DNA from: Lysobacter enzymogenes
Lineage (GTDB): Bacteria > Pseudomonadota > Gammaproteobacteria > Xanthomonadales > Xanthomonadaceae
DNA: 64,000 bases
Direction: 5' to 3'
Assembly (NCBI RefSeq): GCF_900106525.1
Contig: NZ_FNOG01000004.1
Coordinates: 566,089-630,088, forward strand
In this document: positions 9,479 to 18,793 of the stretch, one piece after another
Layout: each line of letters starts with the position of its first letter
Position numbering within the stretch: the stretch's first letter is position 1
The notes under the pieces: model-generated
The model's database searches: none
What the model was told of the DNA's origin: nothing
The model's input: only the letters and a program-made list of their open reading frames with translations
Translations under genes and position numbers: made by a program

Positions 9479-9520
9479 CCCGATTCCCCATTCCCTATTC
9501 CCGTCCTGATTGCTTGATTG
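9479..9520. repeat. Heptanucleotide CCCNATT tract between lepA and lepB
   Basis: CCCGATT, CCCCATT and CCCTATT follow each other with a period of 7, then degenerate units continue. Similar 7-bp-phased sequence occurs near 6895-6960 on the other strand and between rnhA and dnaQ. It is noncoding and fills most of the gap with no visible promoter. Confidence 0.7.
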
Positions 9521-9525
9521 CCCGA

Positions 9526-11319
9526 CTACTTGCTGTCGGTCGAGAGCACCGCCAGGAACGCTTCCTGCGGGATCTCGACCCGGCCGACCTGCTTCATCCG
9601 CTTCTTGCCCTCTTTCTGCTTCTCGAGGAGCTTCTTCTTGCGGCTGATGTCGCCACCATAGCACTTGGCCAGAACGTTCTTGCGCATGGCCTTGACCGTG
9701 CTGCGGGCGATGATCTGCGAGCCGATCGCGGCCTGGATGGCGACGTCGAACATCTGCCGCGGAATCAGGTCTTTCATCTTTTCGCACAGCTCGCGGCCGC
9801 GCCGGTCGGCGTGGCTGCGGTGGACGATGATCGACAGCGCATCGACCTTGTCGCCGTTGATCAGCGTGTCCACGCGCACGAACGGACCTTCCTGGAAACG
9901 CAGGAAGTGGTAGTCCAGCGAGGCGTAGCCGCGGCTGACCGACTTGAGCTTGTCGAAGAAGTCCAGCACCACCTCGGCCATCGGCAGCTCGTAGCTGATC
10001 TGCACCTGGCTCGCCATATAGGTGATGCCGATCTGCACGCCGCGCTTTTCCTCGCACAGCTTGATCACGTTGCCGATGTAGTCCGGCGGGGTGAGGATGT
10101 TGGCGCGGATCACCGGCTCGCGGATTTCCGCGACCATGTTCAACTGCGGCAGCTTGGCCGGGTTGTCCATCGGCATCACGGTGCCGTCGGTCTTGAGCAC
10201 TTCGTAGATCACCGTCGGCGCGGTGGAAATCAGGTTCAGGTCGTACTCGCGCTCGAGCCGCTCCTGCACGATTTCCATGTGCAGCATGCCGAGGAAGCCG
10301 CAGCGGAAGCCGAAGCCCATCGCCTCGGAGCTTTCCGGTTCGAAGCGCAGCGCGGCGTCGTTGAGGCGGAGTTTTTCCAGCGCTTCGCGCAGCGCCGGGT
10401 AATCCTCGGCGTCGACCGGGAACAGGCCGGCGAACACGCGCGGCTGCATTTCCTGGAAGCCCGGCAGCGGCGTGGGCGCCGGATCGGCGGCCAGGGTCAG
10501 GGTGTCGCCGACCGGCGCGCCGTGCACGTCCTTGATCGAGGCGTTGATCCAGCCCACCTCGCCGGCGCCGAGCTTGGTCAGCTCCTTGCGCTTGGGAGTG
10601 AACACGCCGACCTTGTCGACCTGATGGGTGCGGCCGGTCGACATCACCAGGATCTTGCTGCCCGGCTTGATCTCGCCCTGCATGACCCGCACCAGCGAGA
10701 CCACGCCGAGGTAGTTGTCGAACCACGAGTCGATGATCAGCGCCTGCAGCTTGTCGGTATCGCGCGGCTTCGGCGGCGGGATGCGCTGCACGATCGCTTC
10801 CAGCACCAGGTCGACGTTGAGGCCGGTCTTGGCGCTGATCGCCACCGCGTCCTCGGCATCGATGCCGATGACCGCTTCGATCTCGGTCTTGGCGCGCTCG
10901 ATGTCGGCGGTGGGCAGGTCGATCTTGTTGAGCACCGGCACCACTTCCAGGCCTTGCTCGACCGCGGTGTAGCAGTTGGCCACCGACTGCGCTTCCACGC
11001 CCTGGGCGGCGTCGACCACCAGCAGCGCGCCTTCGCAGGCGGCCAGCGAGCGGCTGACTTCGTAGCTGAAGTCGACGTGGCCGGGGGTGTCGATGAAGTT
11101 GAGCTGATAGGTGTTGCCGTCCTTCGCCTTGTACGGCAAGGACACGGACTGCGCCTTGATGGTGATGCCGCGCTCGCGCTCGATCGGGTTGGAATCGAGC
11201 ACCTGGGCTTCCATCTCGCGCGCCTCAAGGCCTCCGCACAGTTGGATGATGCGGTCGGCGAGCGTCGACTTGCCGTGGTCGACGTGGGCGATGATGGAGA
11301 AGTTTCTGATCAGATGCAT
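9526..11319 (-). CDS. lepA: Elongation factor 4 (LepA)
   Basis: A 597-aa translational GTPase, close to the 599 aa of E. coli LepA, that acts on stalled ribosomes or in initiation. Motifs G1 (AHVDHGKST), G3 ([14 protein letters not shown]) and G4 (NKIDLP) are intact. The LepA-specific C-terminal domain is present ([37 protein letters not shown]). The start is set at ATG 11319 ([16 protein letters not shown]), the usual family start, instead of an ATG 30 bp upstream. It is first in the row toward lepB. Confidence 0.97.
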   Translation of the reverse strand: MHLIRNFSIIAHVDHGKSTLADRIIQLCGGLEAREMEAQVLDSNPIERERGITIKAQSVSLPYKAKDGNTYQLNFIDTPGHVDFSYEVSRSLAACEGALLVVDAAQGVEAQSVANCYTAVEQGLEVVPVLNKIDLPTADIERAKTEIEAVIGIDAEDAVAISAKTGLNVDLVLEAIVQRIPPPKPRDTDKLQALIIDSWFDNYLGVVSLVRVMQGEIKPGSKILVMSTGRTHQVDKVGVFTPKRKELTKLGAGEVGWINASIKDVHGAPVGDTLTLAADPAPTPLPGFQEMQPRVFAGLFPVDAEDYPALREALEKLRLNDAALRFEPESSEAMGFGFRCGFLGMLHMEIVQERLEREYDLNLISTAPTVIYEVLKTDGTVMPMDNPAKLPQLNMVAEIREPVIRANILTPPDYIGNVIKLCEEKRGVQIGITYMASQVQISYELPMAEVVLDFFDKLKSVSRGYASLDYHFLRFQEGPFVRVDTLINGDKVDALSIIVHRSHADRRGRELCEKMKDLIPRQMFDVAIQAAIGSQIIARSTVKAMRKNVLAKCYGGDISRKKKLLEKQKEGKKRMKQVGRVEIPQEAFLAVLSTDSK

Positions 11320-11671
11320 GCAGGGCGACGCGGAATTCGCCGGCTCCAAAGAGTGGGTCGGTCGGGAAAGTTAACGGGATATTGTCGCACAGCCGCCGCT
11401 GCGAGTTCGCGGCTCCTGAACCGGCCGCCGGCGCGCGGCCGGACGGGATCACGGATCGCGGCGAACGCCCGCTCGGGCAAACCCGGCCCGGCAAGATCGG
11501 CCGGGCTAGGCCGAGGCTTTACGCCCCTCCCCCATCCACGGCCGGCCAACGCCGGCGCGCGAACGGAACCCGGAAGCGACGACGCCCGCCTCGGCACGGC
11601 GGGCGTCGCAGCAGGCCCGGCCCACCGCGGCTGCGCCCGCGGGCGCAACCGCGACGGCCGTCAGGCCCGGA
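11320..11671. other. 352-bp gene-free space between degP and lepA, with a hairpin
   Basis: No gene is supported here. A perfect 10-bp stem (GACGCCCGCC and GGCGGGCGTC, 11581-11607) lies beyond the degP stop and could end the rpoE operon, but no T run follows it. The lepA promoter should lie near 11330-11420; no convincing boxes were identified. Confidence 0.5.
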
Positions 11672-13258
11672 TCACTTGGCCTCGGCCGGCTGGACCGCGA
11701 TGAACTGGGTCTGCGCGCCGCGCCGGATCAGCAACATCACGGTCTGGCCCGGACGGGCGCCGGCCAGGGCGCGGTTGAGCGCGGCGACGTTGCCGACCGG
11801 GGTGCGGCCGACCGACAGCACCACGTCGCCCGGACGCACGCCGGCGTCGCCGGCATCGCCCGGGTCGCGCACGATCACGCCCTCGCCCGCCTTCAGGCCC
11901 AGGCGCTGGCGCGCGGCTGGGTCGACGTCCTGGGCGACCAGGCTCAGCGGGTTGCCCTTCGCGCTCGGCGCCGCCGGCGCGCCGTCGCGGTCGGACGGGC
12001 CCGCGCCGCCGGCCTCGCCGGCCAGGTTCGGATCGAGCTCGTTGACCGCCACGCTGATCTCGACCGTCTTGCCTTCGCGGAACACGCCCAGGCGCGCCTT
12101 GGAACCCGGCGCCATGTTGCCGATCAGCGGCGGCAGGTCGCTGGATTCGCGCACCTGCGCGCCGTTGACGGTGCGGATGATATCGCCGGCCTGCAGCCCG
12201 GCCTTCTCGGCCGGACCGCCGGACACGACCTGCGTGATCAGCGCACCGCTGCTGTCGGGCAGGCCGAAGCCCTTGGCGCTTTCGGCGGTCAGCGCCTGCA
12301 CCACCACCCCCAACTGCCCGCGGCTGACCTTGCCCTTGGCCCGCAACTGCTCGGCCGAATTCATCGCCACGTCGATCGGAATGGCGAAGCTCACGCCCAT
12401 GTAGCCGCCGGAGTTGGAGAAGATCTGCGAATTGATCCCGACCACCTCGCCCGCGGTGTTGAGCAGCGGGCCGCCGGAGTTGCCCTGGTTGATCGCCACG
12501 TCGGTCTGGATGAAGGGCACGTAGCGCTGGTCGGCGTAAGGATTGGCGCGGCCGACCGCGCTGACGATGCCGGCGGTGACCGAGTGGTCCAGGCCGAACG
12601 GCGAGCCGATCGCGACCACCCACTGGCCGGCCTTGGTCAGGCTGGCGTTGGCGCTGCGCAGGAACGGCAGGCCCTTGGCGTCGATCTTGAGCAGGGCCAC
12701 GTCGGACTGCTCGTCGCTGCCGATCACCTTGGCCTTGAACTCGCGCCGGTCGGTCAGCTTGACCGTGACCGTGTCGGCGCCGTCGACCACGTGGTGGTTG
12801 GTCAGCACGTAACCGTCCTGCGAGATCAAAAAGCCGCTGCCGATCGAGCGCGCGCCGCCGCGCGGCTGGCGCGGGCCCTGGCCCTGGCCGCCGCCGGGGC
12901 CGGGGAAATCCGGGCCGAAGAAGCGGCGGAAGAATTCCGGCACCTGGTCCTCGTCCGGCATCTGGTTGCGCGAACGCGCGACCCGCTTGGGCGTGACCTC
13001 GGCGCTGATGTTGACCACCGCCGGGCCGACCCGCTGGACCAGTTGGGTGAAGTCCGGCAGGCCGGCGACGATCGGCGCGGACGGGGTGGCCGACGGCGGC
13101 GGCGCGATCGGCGCGGTCGGCGCCTGCGCGGTGCAGGCCACCGGCAGCGCGGCGATGATCGCGCCGACCAGGGCCAGCGATTGCAGCGGCCGGCGGCGGC
13201 GGAAGGACAGGGTCGTGGACAGACGGTTCGCGGACGGAGCGGGGATCGGCAGATTCAT
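11672..13258 (-). CDS. degP: Periplasmic serine protease DegP/MucD (Do family)
   Basis: A 528-aa envelope-stress protease and chaperone. The N-terminus is a signal sequence (hydrophobic core LALVGAIIAALPVAC) whose end fits a lipobox-like VAC. The trypsin-like domain holds the triad in TNHHVVDGA, SDVALLKID and NQGNSGGPLLN. Two PDZ domains follow; the second (about residues 430-525) is preceded by an acidic/Gly linker. It is the third gene of rpoE-rseA-degP, 179 bp after rseA. In Xanthomonas and Pseudomonas the MucD protein at this position limits sigma-E activity. The start at 13258 gives a normal signal peptide; the frame continues upstream without one. Confidence 0.94.
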   Translation of the reverse strand: MNLPIPAPSANRLSTTLSFRRRRPLQSLALVGAIIAALPVACTAQAPTAPIAPPPSATPSAPIVAGLPDFTQLVQRVGPAVVNISAEVTPKRVARSRNQMPDEDQVPEFFRRFFGPDFPGPGGGQGQGPRQPRGGARSIGSGFLISQDGYVLTNHHVVDGADTVTVKLTDRREFKAKVIGSDEQSDVALLKIDAKGLPFLRSANASLTKAGQWVVAIGSPFGLDHSVTAGIVSAVGRANPYADQRYVPFIQTDVAINQGNSGGPLLNTAGEVVGINSQIFSNSGGYMGVSFAIPIDVAMNSAEQLRAKGKVSRGQLGVVVQALTAESAKGFGLPDSSGALITQVVSGGPAEKAGLQAGDIIRTVNGAQVRESSDLPPLIGNMAPGSKARLGVFREGKTVEISVAVNELDPNLAGEAGGAGPSDRDGAPAAPSAKGNPLSLVAQDVDPAARQRLGLKAGEGVIVRDPGDAGDAGVRPGDVVLSVGRTPVGNVAALNRALAGARPGQTVMLLIRRGAQTQFIAVQPAEAK

Positions 13259-13437
13259 GGCGGCGGCCTCGAGACGGCTTGGTGGGTCCGATGGTGGGGG
13301 CGACACGCGGCAAAACCGCGGCAAGGCGATCCCGTCGCGCGGACGAAGCGCGCAGGCGGGAAGGTTTCGGGGGAGGGTCCGGCCGGCGGCGGCGCGGACC
13401 CGGGCGGCGCGGTGCGGTCGAACCCGCACCGCTGAGC

Positions 13438-14412
13438 TTAGGGCTGCTGCGGCTGCGGTTCCTGGACCGGCGGCCGGGTTCGCGCGGCGGCGTCCTGCGC
13501 CGGCTCGAACGGGTAGAACGACGGCGACGCCAGGCCGGGCCCGCCGTAGCTGGCGGTGTAGGCGCTGTTGCTGGGGTAGTTCGGCAACGCCGCGCGCGGC
13601 CACGGCCGGCCCGCCGGCGCTTCGCTCTGCTGCGGGCGGAACGGATTGGGGTGGGCGCCGGCATTGGCCGTGGCGCGGGCGTCGGCGACCAGCGGCGCGG
13701 CGCCGGCAACGGCCTGCAGCGGCGCTTCCTGGCGCTCGGACGCGCGCACCGCGGCGCGCTGGCTCTGGCCGCGCGAACGGCGCTCGTTGAGCCGGCGCGG
13801 CAGCTCGGCCACGGCCACCGCGGCGCCGGCGGCCAGGCCGGAGGCGTCGGCCGAGGTCAGTCCGGTTTCGGCCGGCGTGTTGGCGGCGACCGCCTGCGGC
13901 GCCGGAGCCGGCACCGGCTGCTGCGGCGCAGCGGGCTGGGCGGGCGCGGGCTGGGCGGCCTGCTGGGCGACCTGGGCCGGATCGCCGGCGCCGGTCGCGG
14001 TGTCGTCGGAGAACGGCCGCGCCACGAACAGCGCCGCCACCGCCACCGAGGCCGCCAGCGCCGCGCCGCCGAACCAGCCGCGACGCGATCCGGCCGCCTT
14101 GCGCGGCTTCAATTCGGTTTGCGCCGGCGCGGCGGCGCGCTGGCTGGCCTGCAACGCGGCGTCGGCCTGGATCGCGGCGGCCACGCGCTCGGCGAAGCCG
14201 GCCGCGGCGAAGCCCGGGGTCGGCTCGGCCGCGCCGTGGGCGCGGCGGCGCAGCACGTCGCCGCACAGCTGCCAGCGGCCGCAGGCCTCGCGCCATTGCG
14301 CGTCGTGGCCGAGCCGCTTGAACGCGAAGCGCGCGGCGTCGCCGTCGAGCTCGCCGTCGAACAGCGCGCTCAGGTTCTCGCGTTCGTCGCTATGGATAGG
14401 GGTGGAAGTCAT
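13438..14412 (-). CDS. rseA: RseA-like anti-sigma-E factor
   Basis: A 324-aa protein. The N-terminal cytoplasmic domain (residues 1-90) has the RseA pattern ENLSALFDGELDGDAARFAF and RWQLCGDVLRRR, which holds the sigma factor. A single membrane helix follows (GGAALAASVAVAALFVA, about 115-131). The periplasmic part is long, Ala/Pro-rich and low in complexity, and unlike E. coli RseA (216 aa). Its start codon shares one base with the rpoE stop (TGATG), so the two are translationally coupled. No rseB lies between it and degP. Confidence 0.88.
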   Translation of the reverse strand: MTSTPIHSDERENLSALFDGELDGDAARFAFKRLGHDAQWREACGRWQLCGDVLRRRAHGAAEPTPGFAAAGFAERVAAAIQADAALQASQRAAAPAQTELKPRKAAGSRRGWFGGAALAASVAVAALFVARPFSDDTATGAGDPAQVAQQAAQPAPAQPAAPQQPVPAPAPQAVAANTPAETGLTSADASGLAAGAAVAVAELPRRLNERRSRGQSQRAAVRASERQEAPLQAVAGAAPLVADARATANAGAHPNPFRPQQSEAPAGRPWPRAALPNYPSNSAYTASYGGPGLASPSFYPFEPAQDAAARTRPPVQEPQPQQP

Positions 14413-15032
14413 CAGTGAGCGCGCTCCCTGGTGCGGTGGGTACCTTGGTCTTGATTGTCCAAGAGGGGCCGAAGTTCCGTATCGATCGCCTCGCGGGCGC
14501 GGAAGATGCGCGAACGCACGGTGCCGATCGGACAATTCATCTTCTGCGCGATCTCTTCGTAGCTCAGGCCTTCCACCTCGCGCAGGGTGATCGCAGACCT
14601 CAACTCCTCCGGCAGGGACTCGACCACGCGCATGACCGTGCGCTCGATCTCCTGCCGCAGCAGTTCGTGTTCGGGGGTGTCGGTGTCGCGCAGGCGGATG
14701 CCGGTCTCGAACTGCTCGGCGTCGCCGGCGTCGATGTCGTCGGTCGGCGGGCGCCGGTTCTGCGCGACGAGATGGTTTTTGGCGGTATTCACGGCGATGC
14801 GGTGCAACCACGTATAGAACTGCGCGTCGCCGCGGAAATTCGCCATCGCGCGGTAAGCGCGGATGAAGGTTTCCTGGGCCACGTCCTGGCATTCGCTCCA
14901 GTCGGGAATGTAGCGCCCGATCAGCGCGGTGATCCGATGCTGGTACTTGCGCACCAAAGCATCGAAGGCCGTGCTGTCGCCGCGCTGGACACGCCTGACC
15001 AGCTCCTGGTCCAACAACTCGTTATCGGCCAT
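14412..15032 (-). CDS. rpoE: RNA polymerase sigma factor RpoE (ECF, sigma-E/AlgU)
   Basis: A 206-aa group-4 sigma factor directing the envelope-stress regulon. Region 2 is present (YIPDWSECQDVAQETFIRAY; FRGDAQFYTWLHRIAVNTA) and region 4 has the DNA-binding helix YEEIAQKMNCPIGTVRSRIF. The start is ATG 15032 (MADNELLDQELVRRVQRG), with AGGAG 12 bp upstream. It is followed by rseA with a 1-base overlap, then degP. A GAACTT box upstream suggests self-regulation. Confidence 0.96.
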   Translation of the reverse strand: MADNELLDQELVRRVQRGDSTAFDALVRKYQHRITALIGRYIPDWSECQDVAQETFIRAYRAMANFRGDAQFYTWLHRIAVNTAKNHLVAQNRRPPTDDIDAGDAEQFETGIRLRDTDTPEHELLRQEIERTVMRVVESLPEELRSAITLREVEGLSYEEIAQKMNCPIGTVRSRIFRAREAIDTELRPLLDNQDQGTHRTRERAH

Positions 15033-15074
15033 ACCGCGCCGGCACTCCTGTCGGCTCGGCGCATGGCCGAGCAA

Positions 15075-15102
15075 TGGGACAACCCTGTCGGGGCAAAAGT
15101 TC
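15075..15102 (-). promoter_or_regulatory. Putative sigma-E-dependent autoregulatory promoter of rpoE
   Basis: On the minus strand GAACTT (15097-15102) is followed after 17 bp by TCCCA (15075-15079). Sigma-E promoters have GAACTT-N16/17-TCTGA, so the -35 box is perfect and the -10 is partial. The predicted transcript would start about 35 bp before the rpoE ATG. Confidence 0.6.
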
Positions 15103-15300
15103 AATCGTCGCAGTAATGGGGCCGCCGGCGACCGCTCGCAACCGCCAAGTGTCACACAACCTGTATCCCCGACGCCCGCACCGCGGCTGAAAGCCCCGCC
15201 GGACGGTCGCGGGACCGGGCCGCGGCGACGCCGATTTGACGGCAGCCGAGCCTGATCGGGATGATAGCGGCCTATTCCATACCTGAACGGATGGTGCGGC

Positions 15301-17370
15301 ATGACTGCAGCCCTCGACGGCCTCCCCGCGTTTGACGGGCTACGCGCCCGCCATTGGCATACCGAACTGCGCGCGGACGGAGTGCTGGTGCTTTCCTTCG
15401 ACCGCGAAGGATCGCCGGTCAACACCTTCGCCCAGGAGGTGCTGATCGAACTCGACGGCCTGCTCGAACGTCTGGCGCTGGACCCGCCCAAGGGCCTGGT
15501 GCTGCGCTCGGCCAAGGCCAGCGGCTTCATCGCCGGCGCCGACATCAAGGAATTCCAGACCTTCGACGAGAAGGGCACGGTCGGCGATGCGATCCGCCGC
15601 GGCCAGCAGGTGTTCCAGCGCCTGGCCGAACTGCCCTGCCCCACGGTCGCGGCGATCCACGGCTTCTGCATGGGCGGCGGCACCGAGATCTCGCTGGCCT
15701 GCCGCTACCGCGTCGCCAGCAACGACGCCTCCACCCGCATCGGCCTGCCGGAAGTGAAGCTGGGCATCTATCCCGGCTGGGGCGGCAGCGTGCGCCTGCC
15801 GCGCCTGGTCGGCGCGCCGGCCGCGTTCGACATGATGCTCACCGGCCGCAGCCTGTCGGCCTCGGCCGCGCGCGCGATCGGCCTGGTCGACAAGACCGCC
15901 GAACCGGCGGTGCTGGTCGATACCGCCGCGGCGCTGGCGCTCAACGGCGCGCAGCGTCCGTTCAAGCAGCGCTTCACCGCCTGGGCCAGCAACACCTGGC
16001 TGGCGCGCAAGATCCTCGCGCCGATGCTGGTCAAGCAGGTCGCGCGCAAGGCCAAGAAGGATCACTACCCCGCGCCCTACGCGCTGATCTCGACCTGGGA
16101 ACGCAGCAGCGGCGGCGTGCAGGCGCTGCTCGCGGCCGAGCGCAAGTCGGTGGTCAAACTGTCGGGCACGCCGACCGCGCGCAACCTGATCCGGGTGTTC
16201 TTCCTGCAGGAGCGGCTCAAGAGCCAGGGCGGCAAGGATCACAAGATCAAGAACGTGCACGTGGTCGGCGCCGGCGTGATGGGCGGCGACATCGCCGCGT
16301 GGTCGGCCTACAAGGGTTTCGAGGTCACCCTCAGCGACCGCGAGCAGCGCTTCATCGATGGCGCGCTGGAGCGCGCGCAGGCCTTGTTCGCCAAGAAGGT
16401 CAAGGACGAGGCCAAGCGTCCGGCGGTGGCGGCGCGGCTCAAGGGCGACCTCGCCGGCGACGGCGCGAAGGACGCCGACCTGGTGATCGAGGCGATCATC
16501 GAAAAGCCCGAGGCCAAGCGCGAGCTCTACGACGCGGTCGAGCCGCAGCTCAAGCCCGACGCGCTGCTGACCACCAACACCTCGTCGATTCCGCTCGACG
16601 AACTGCGCGAGCACATCCGCCGTCCGGCCGAGTTCGCCGGCCTGCACTACTTCAACCCGGTCGCGCTGATGCCGCTGGTGGAGATCATCCGCCACGACCG
16701 CATGGCGCCGGAAACCGAGCAACGGCTGGCCGCGTTCTGTCGCGCGCTGGACAAGCTGCCGGTGCCGGTCGCCGGCACGCCCGGCTTCCTGGTCAACCGC
16801 GTGCTGTTCCCGTACATGCTCGAAGCCGGCACCGCGTTCGCCGAAGGCATCCCGGGCGCGGCGATCGACAAGGCGGCGGTGAAGTTCGGCATGCCGATGG
16901 GCCCGATCGAACTGATCGACACCGTCGGCCTGGACGTGGCCGCGGGCGTCGGCGCCGAACTCGCGCCGTTCCTCGGCCTGACCGTGCCCGCAGCGCTGGC
17001 CGGCGTAGAGCCCGGCAAGCGCGGCAAGAAGGACGGCCAGGGCTTGTACAAGTGGGAAAACGGCCGCGCGCAGAAGCCCGAACTGCCGAAGGACTACAAG
17101 GCGCCGACCGACCTGGAAGACCGCCTGATCCTGCCGATGGTCAACGAAGCGGTGGCCTGCCTGCACGACGGCGTGGTCGCCGACGGCGACCTGCTCGACG
17201 CCGGCGTGATCTTCGGCACCGGCTTCGCCCCGTTCCGCGGCGGCCCGATCCAATACGTGCGCGAAACCGGCGTGGACAACGTGCTGGCGCGGCTCAAGCA
17301 GCTGCAAGCCCGCTATGGCGAGCGGTTCGCTCCGCGCCCCGGTTGGGACTCGCCGGCGCTGCGGCGATAA
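15301..17370 (+). CDS. fadB: Enoyl-CoA hydratase/3-hydroxyacyl-CoA dehydrogenase fusion (FadB/FadJ type)
   Basis: A 689-aa bifunctional beta-oxidation enzyme. Residues about 15-290 form the crotonase domain with oxyanion-hole segments FIAGADIKEF and GFCMGGGTEISLACRYR and the acid pair region LPEVKLGIYPGWGG. Residues about 315-500 bind NAD (VVGAGVMGGDIAAWSAYKGF) and carry the catalytic NTSSIPLDEL and HYFNPVALMPLVEI. The C-terminal dehydrogenase domain repeats follow. It is shorter than E. coli FadB (729 aa). No thiolase (fadA) lies next to it, so the partner subunit must be elsewhere. It is divergent from rpoE across 268 bp. FadB and FadJ cannot be told apart by eye. Confidence 0.9.
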   Translation: MTAALDGLPAFDGLRARHWHTELRADGVLVLSFDREGSPVNTFAQEVLIELDGLLERLALDPPKGLVLRSAKASGFIAGADIKEFQTFDEKGTVGDAIRRGQQVFQRLAELPCPTVAAIHGFCMGGGTEISLACRYRVASNDASTRIGLPEVKLGIYPGWGGSVRLPRLVGAPAAFDMMLTGRSLSASAARAIGLVDKTAEPAVLVDTAAALALNGAQRPFKQRFTAWASNTWLARKILAPMLVKQVARKAKKDHYPAPYALISTWERSSGGVQALLAAERKSVVKLSGTPTARNLIRVFFLQERLKSQGGKDHKIKNVHVVGAGVMGGDIAAWSAYKGFEVTLSDREQRFIDGALERAQALFAKKVKDEAKRPAVAARLKGDLAGDGAKDADLVIEAIIEKPEAKRELYDAVEPQLKPDALLTTNTSSIPLDELREHIRRPAEFAGLHYFNPVALMPLVEIIRHDRMAPETEQRLAAFCRALDKLPVPVAGTPGFLVNRVLFPYMLEAGTAFAEGIPGAAIDKAAVKFGMPMGPIELIDTVGLDVAAGVGAELAPFLGLTVPAALAGVEPGKRGKKDGQGLYKWENGRAQKPELPKDYKAPTDLEDRLILPMVNEAVACLHDGVVADGDLLDAGVIFGTGFAPFRGGPIQYVRETGVDNVLARLKQLQARYGERFAPRPGWDSPALRR

Positions 17371-17392
17371 GCCCGCTCTGCAAAGAAAAAGG

Positions 17393-17420
17393 AAAAGCCG
17401 CGCATTGCGCGGCTTTTTCT
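17393..17420 (+). terminator. Rho-independent terminator after fadB
   Basis: AAAAGCCGCGC and GCGCGGCTTTT form a strong stem followed by a T-rich tail (TTTCTTTG). It lies 23 bp after the fadB stop. Confidence 0.85.
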
Positions 17421-17461
17421 TTGTGTCAGTTCGCAGCGACAACTACCACTGCCGTTCTGCC

Positions 17462-18209
17462 CTTCGCTCCCCCCGCCGCTCCGAACTCGCCACAGGCAAC
17501 CGTAGACCCGATAGGGCGGCGCACAGGATGTGCGCCGTGCGCCACCCAGGCCATGGATGGCCTGTGTGGCGCATCCCCGCGAACGCACCGAACGATAGTG
17601 GCTTTTGATTCGAAACAGGGAAAAGCACTTTCTTTGGTTACTTTCTTTGTTGCTTTGGACAAAGAAAGTGACCCGGCCGCTTGCGGACGGAAGCTGTTGA
17701 TCTTGGTCTGTCGTCAAGCGAAACCAACGGGCTTAGGCGGAGTTTGCCGTAGTTGCGACTTCGCGGTCGCGACTTGCGTCGCTCCTACAGGGTCTCCGGC
17801 GAGTTACGTATCCGGCTGTAGGAGCGGCGCGAGCCGCGACTGCGAATTCGCAACTACGACGACACCTGCGCGATGGTTGTGTTGTCTCGGTCGCGACTTG
17901 CGTCGCTCCTACAGGGGGGGCGTTCCGCGGGGGCTTTCTTCGTTACCTGCAAAACGAGTGAGGACAAGCCGAAATCCAAAGCTTCCGTCCGCAAGCGGCC
18001 GGGTCACTTTCTTTGTCTTGCCAAAGAAAGTGACCAAAGAAAGGCGCTTTCCTTGTTTTCGAATCAAGAGCCACTATGGGGCGGAGCTTGCGCAGGGATG
18101 CGCCACACAGGCCATCCATGGCCTGGGTGGCGCACGGCGCACATCCTGTGCGCCGCCCTTCGGGTCTACGCTTGCCTGTGGCGAGTTCGGGGCGGCGGGG
18201 GGAGCGAAA
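17462..18209. repeat. Long imperfect inverted repeat (about 230-bp arms) in a 1-kb gene-free region
   Basis: Arm 1 (17462-17694) and arm 2 (17980-18209) are reverse complements with roughly 85-90% identity by eye. Shared blocks include CAAGCGGCCGGGTCACTTTC, CACACAGGCCATCCATGGCC and GCGCACATCCTGTGCGCCGC. Each arm contains smaller palindromes (CCATGGATGG; GCACAGGATGTGC). Open frames exist inside both arms but have no start-site support and resemble no known protein, so they were not annotated. The space from 17421 to 18433 contains no supportable gene. Confidence 0.85.
17762..17912. repeat. Three GTAG-headed REP-like palindromes
   Basis: Copies lie at 17762-17788 (minus), 17817-17843 (plus) and 17886-17912 (minus). 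Each reads GTAGGAGCGNCGCRAGNCGC on one strand and can fold into a small hairpin. They sit inside the spacer of the long inverted repeat. The GTAG head matches the REP class described as SMAG in Stenotrophomonas maltophilia. Confidence 0.75.
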
Positions 18210-18433
18210 AGCAACGGCAACGGCAACGGCGATATGGATTCCGGCTTTCGCCGGAATCGCAAGGGAGAGGCGTTGCTTCGGTACGCGACGGCGGAGCTCT
18301 GTCGCTTCGGTTGGATTCCGGTCGCAACCGGAACAACCGCCAGGGGCCTGGCTTTCAACACACTGCAGCGGTGCCGCACAGCTTCGGCCGTTCGCCGCCA
18401 ACGCTCAATCCCGCAACGCGGCGCAAATCGCGC

Positions 18434-18793
18434 TCACATCGTATGCGTCGGCCGCTCCGCGCCCAGCGTGCCGGCCAGCAAGGCCTCGATCTTTCCTTTG
18501 ACCGCATCGCCCTCGGCGGTCTCGGCGAACTGCACGCCGATGCCGGCAGTGCGGTGGCCCTGAGCGCCGGTCGGGGTCACCCAGACGACCTTGCCGGCCA
18601 CCGGCAGGCGTTCGCCGGATTCGGGCAGGGTCAGCAGCAGGAACACTTCATCGCCGAGGAAATAACGCTTGGGCGTCGCCACGAAAATGCCGCCGAACTT
18701 CAGGAACGGCATATAAGCGCTGTACAACGCCGCCTTGTCCTTGATCGTCAACGACAAGATGCCCTGCCGCGCTGCGCCCGCTGGTGCGTTCAT
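18434..18793 (-). CDS. pilZ: Type IV pilus protein PilZ
   Basis: A 119-aa PilZ-domain protein (GILSLTIKDKAALYSAYMPF; GGIFVATPKRYFLGDEVFLL; GKVVWVTPTGAQG). It closely follows the pattern of Xanthomonas PilZ (XAC1133), which is needed for type IV pilus assembly and binds the FimX EAL domain and the PilB ATPase instead of c-di-GMP. The RxxxR and D/NxSxxG c-di-GMP-binding motifs are absent here too. It overlaps holB by 4 bp (ATGA) and is the last gene of the long minus-strand row, next to the repeat region. Confidence 0.92.
   Translation of the reverse strand: MNAPAGAARQGILSLTIKDKAALYSAYMPFLKFGGIFVATPKRYFLGDEVFLLLTLPESGERLPVAGKVVWVTPTGAQGHRTAGIGVQFAETAEGDAVKGKIEALLAGTLGAERPTHTM

Noticed and set aside
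11672..14296. An 874-codon frame extending DegP far upstream
   Set aside because: The upstream half is antisense-like Arg/Gly/Ala-rich sequence over rseA. The start at 13258 gives a signal peptide.
17443..18501. Several frames inside the long inverted repeat (with MRHTGHPWPGW-like and FDSKTRKAP-like peptides)
   Set aside because: They occur in both arms because the DNA is repeated, have no ribosome sites and no conserved domain. Treated as part of the repeat.
15354..18563. Very long plus-strand frame (over 1000 codons) across fadB and the repeat region
   Set aside because: It is a shadow of fadB in another frame, with Arg/Gly/Ala-rich composition, and it runs through noncoding repeats. The fadB frame carries all motifs.
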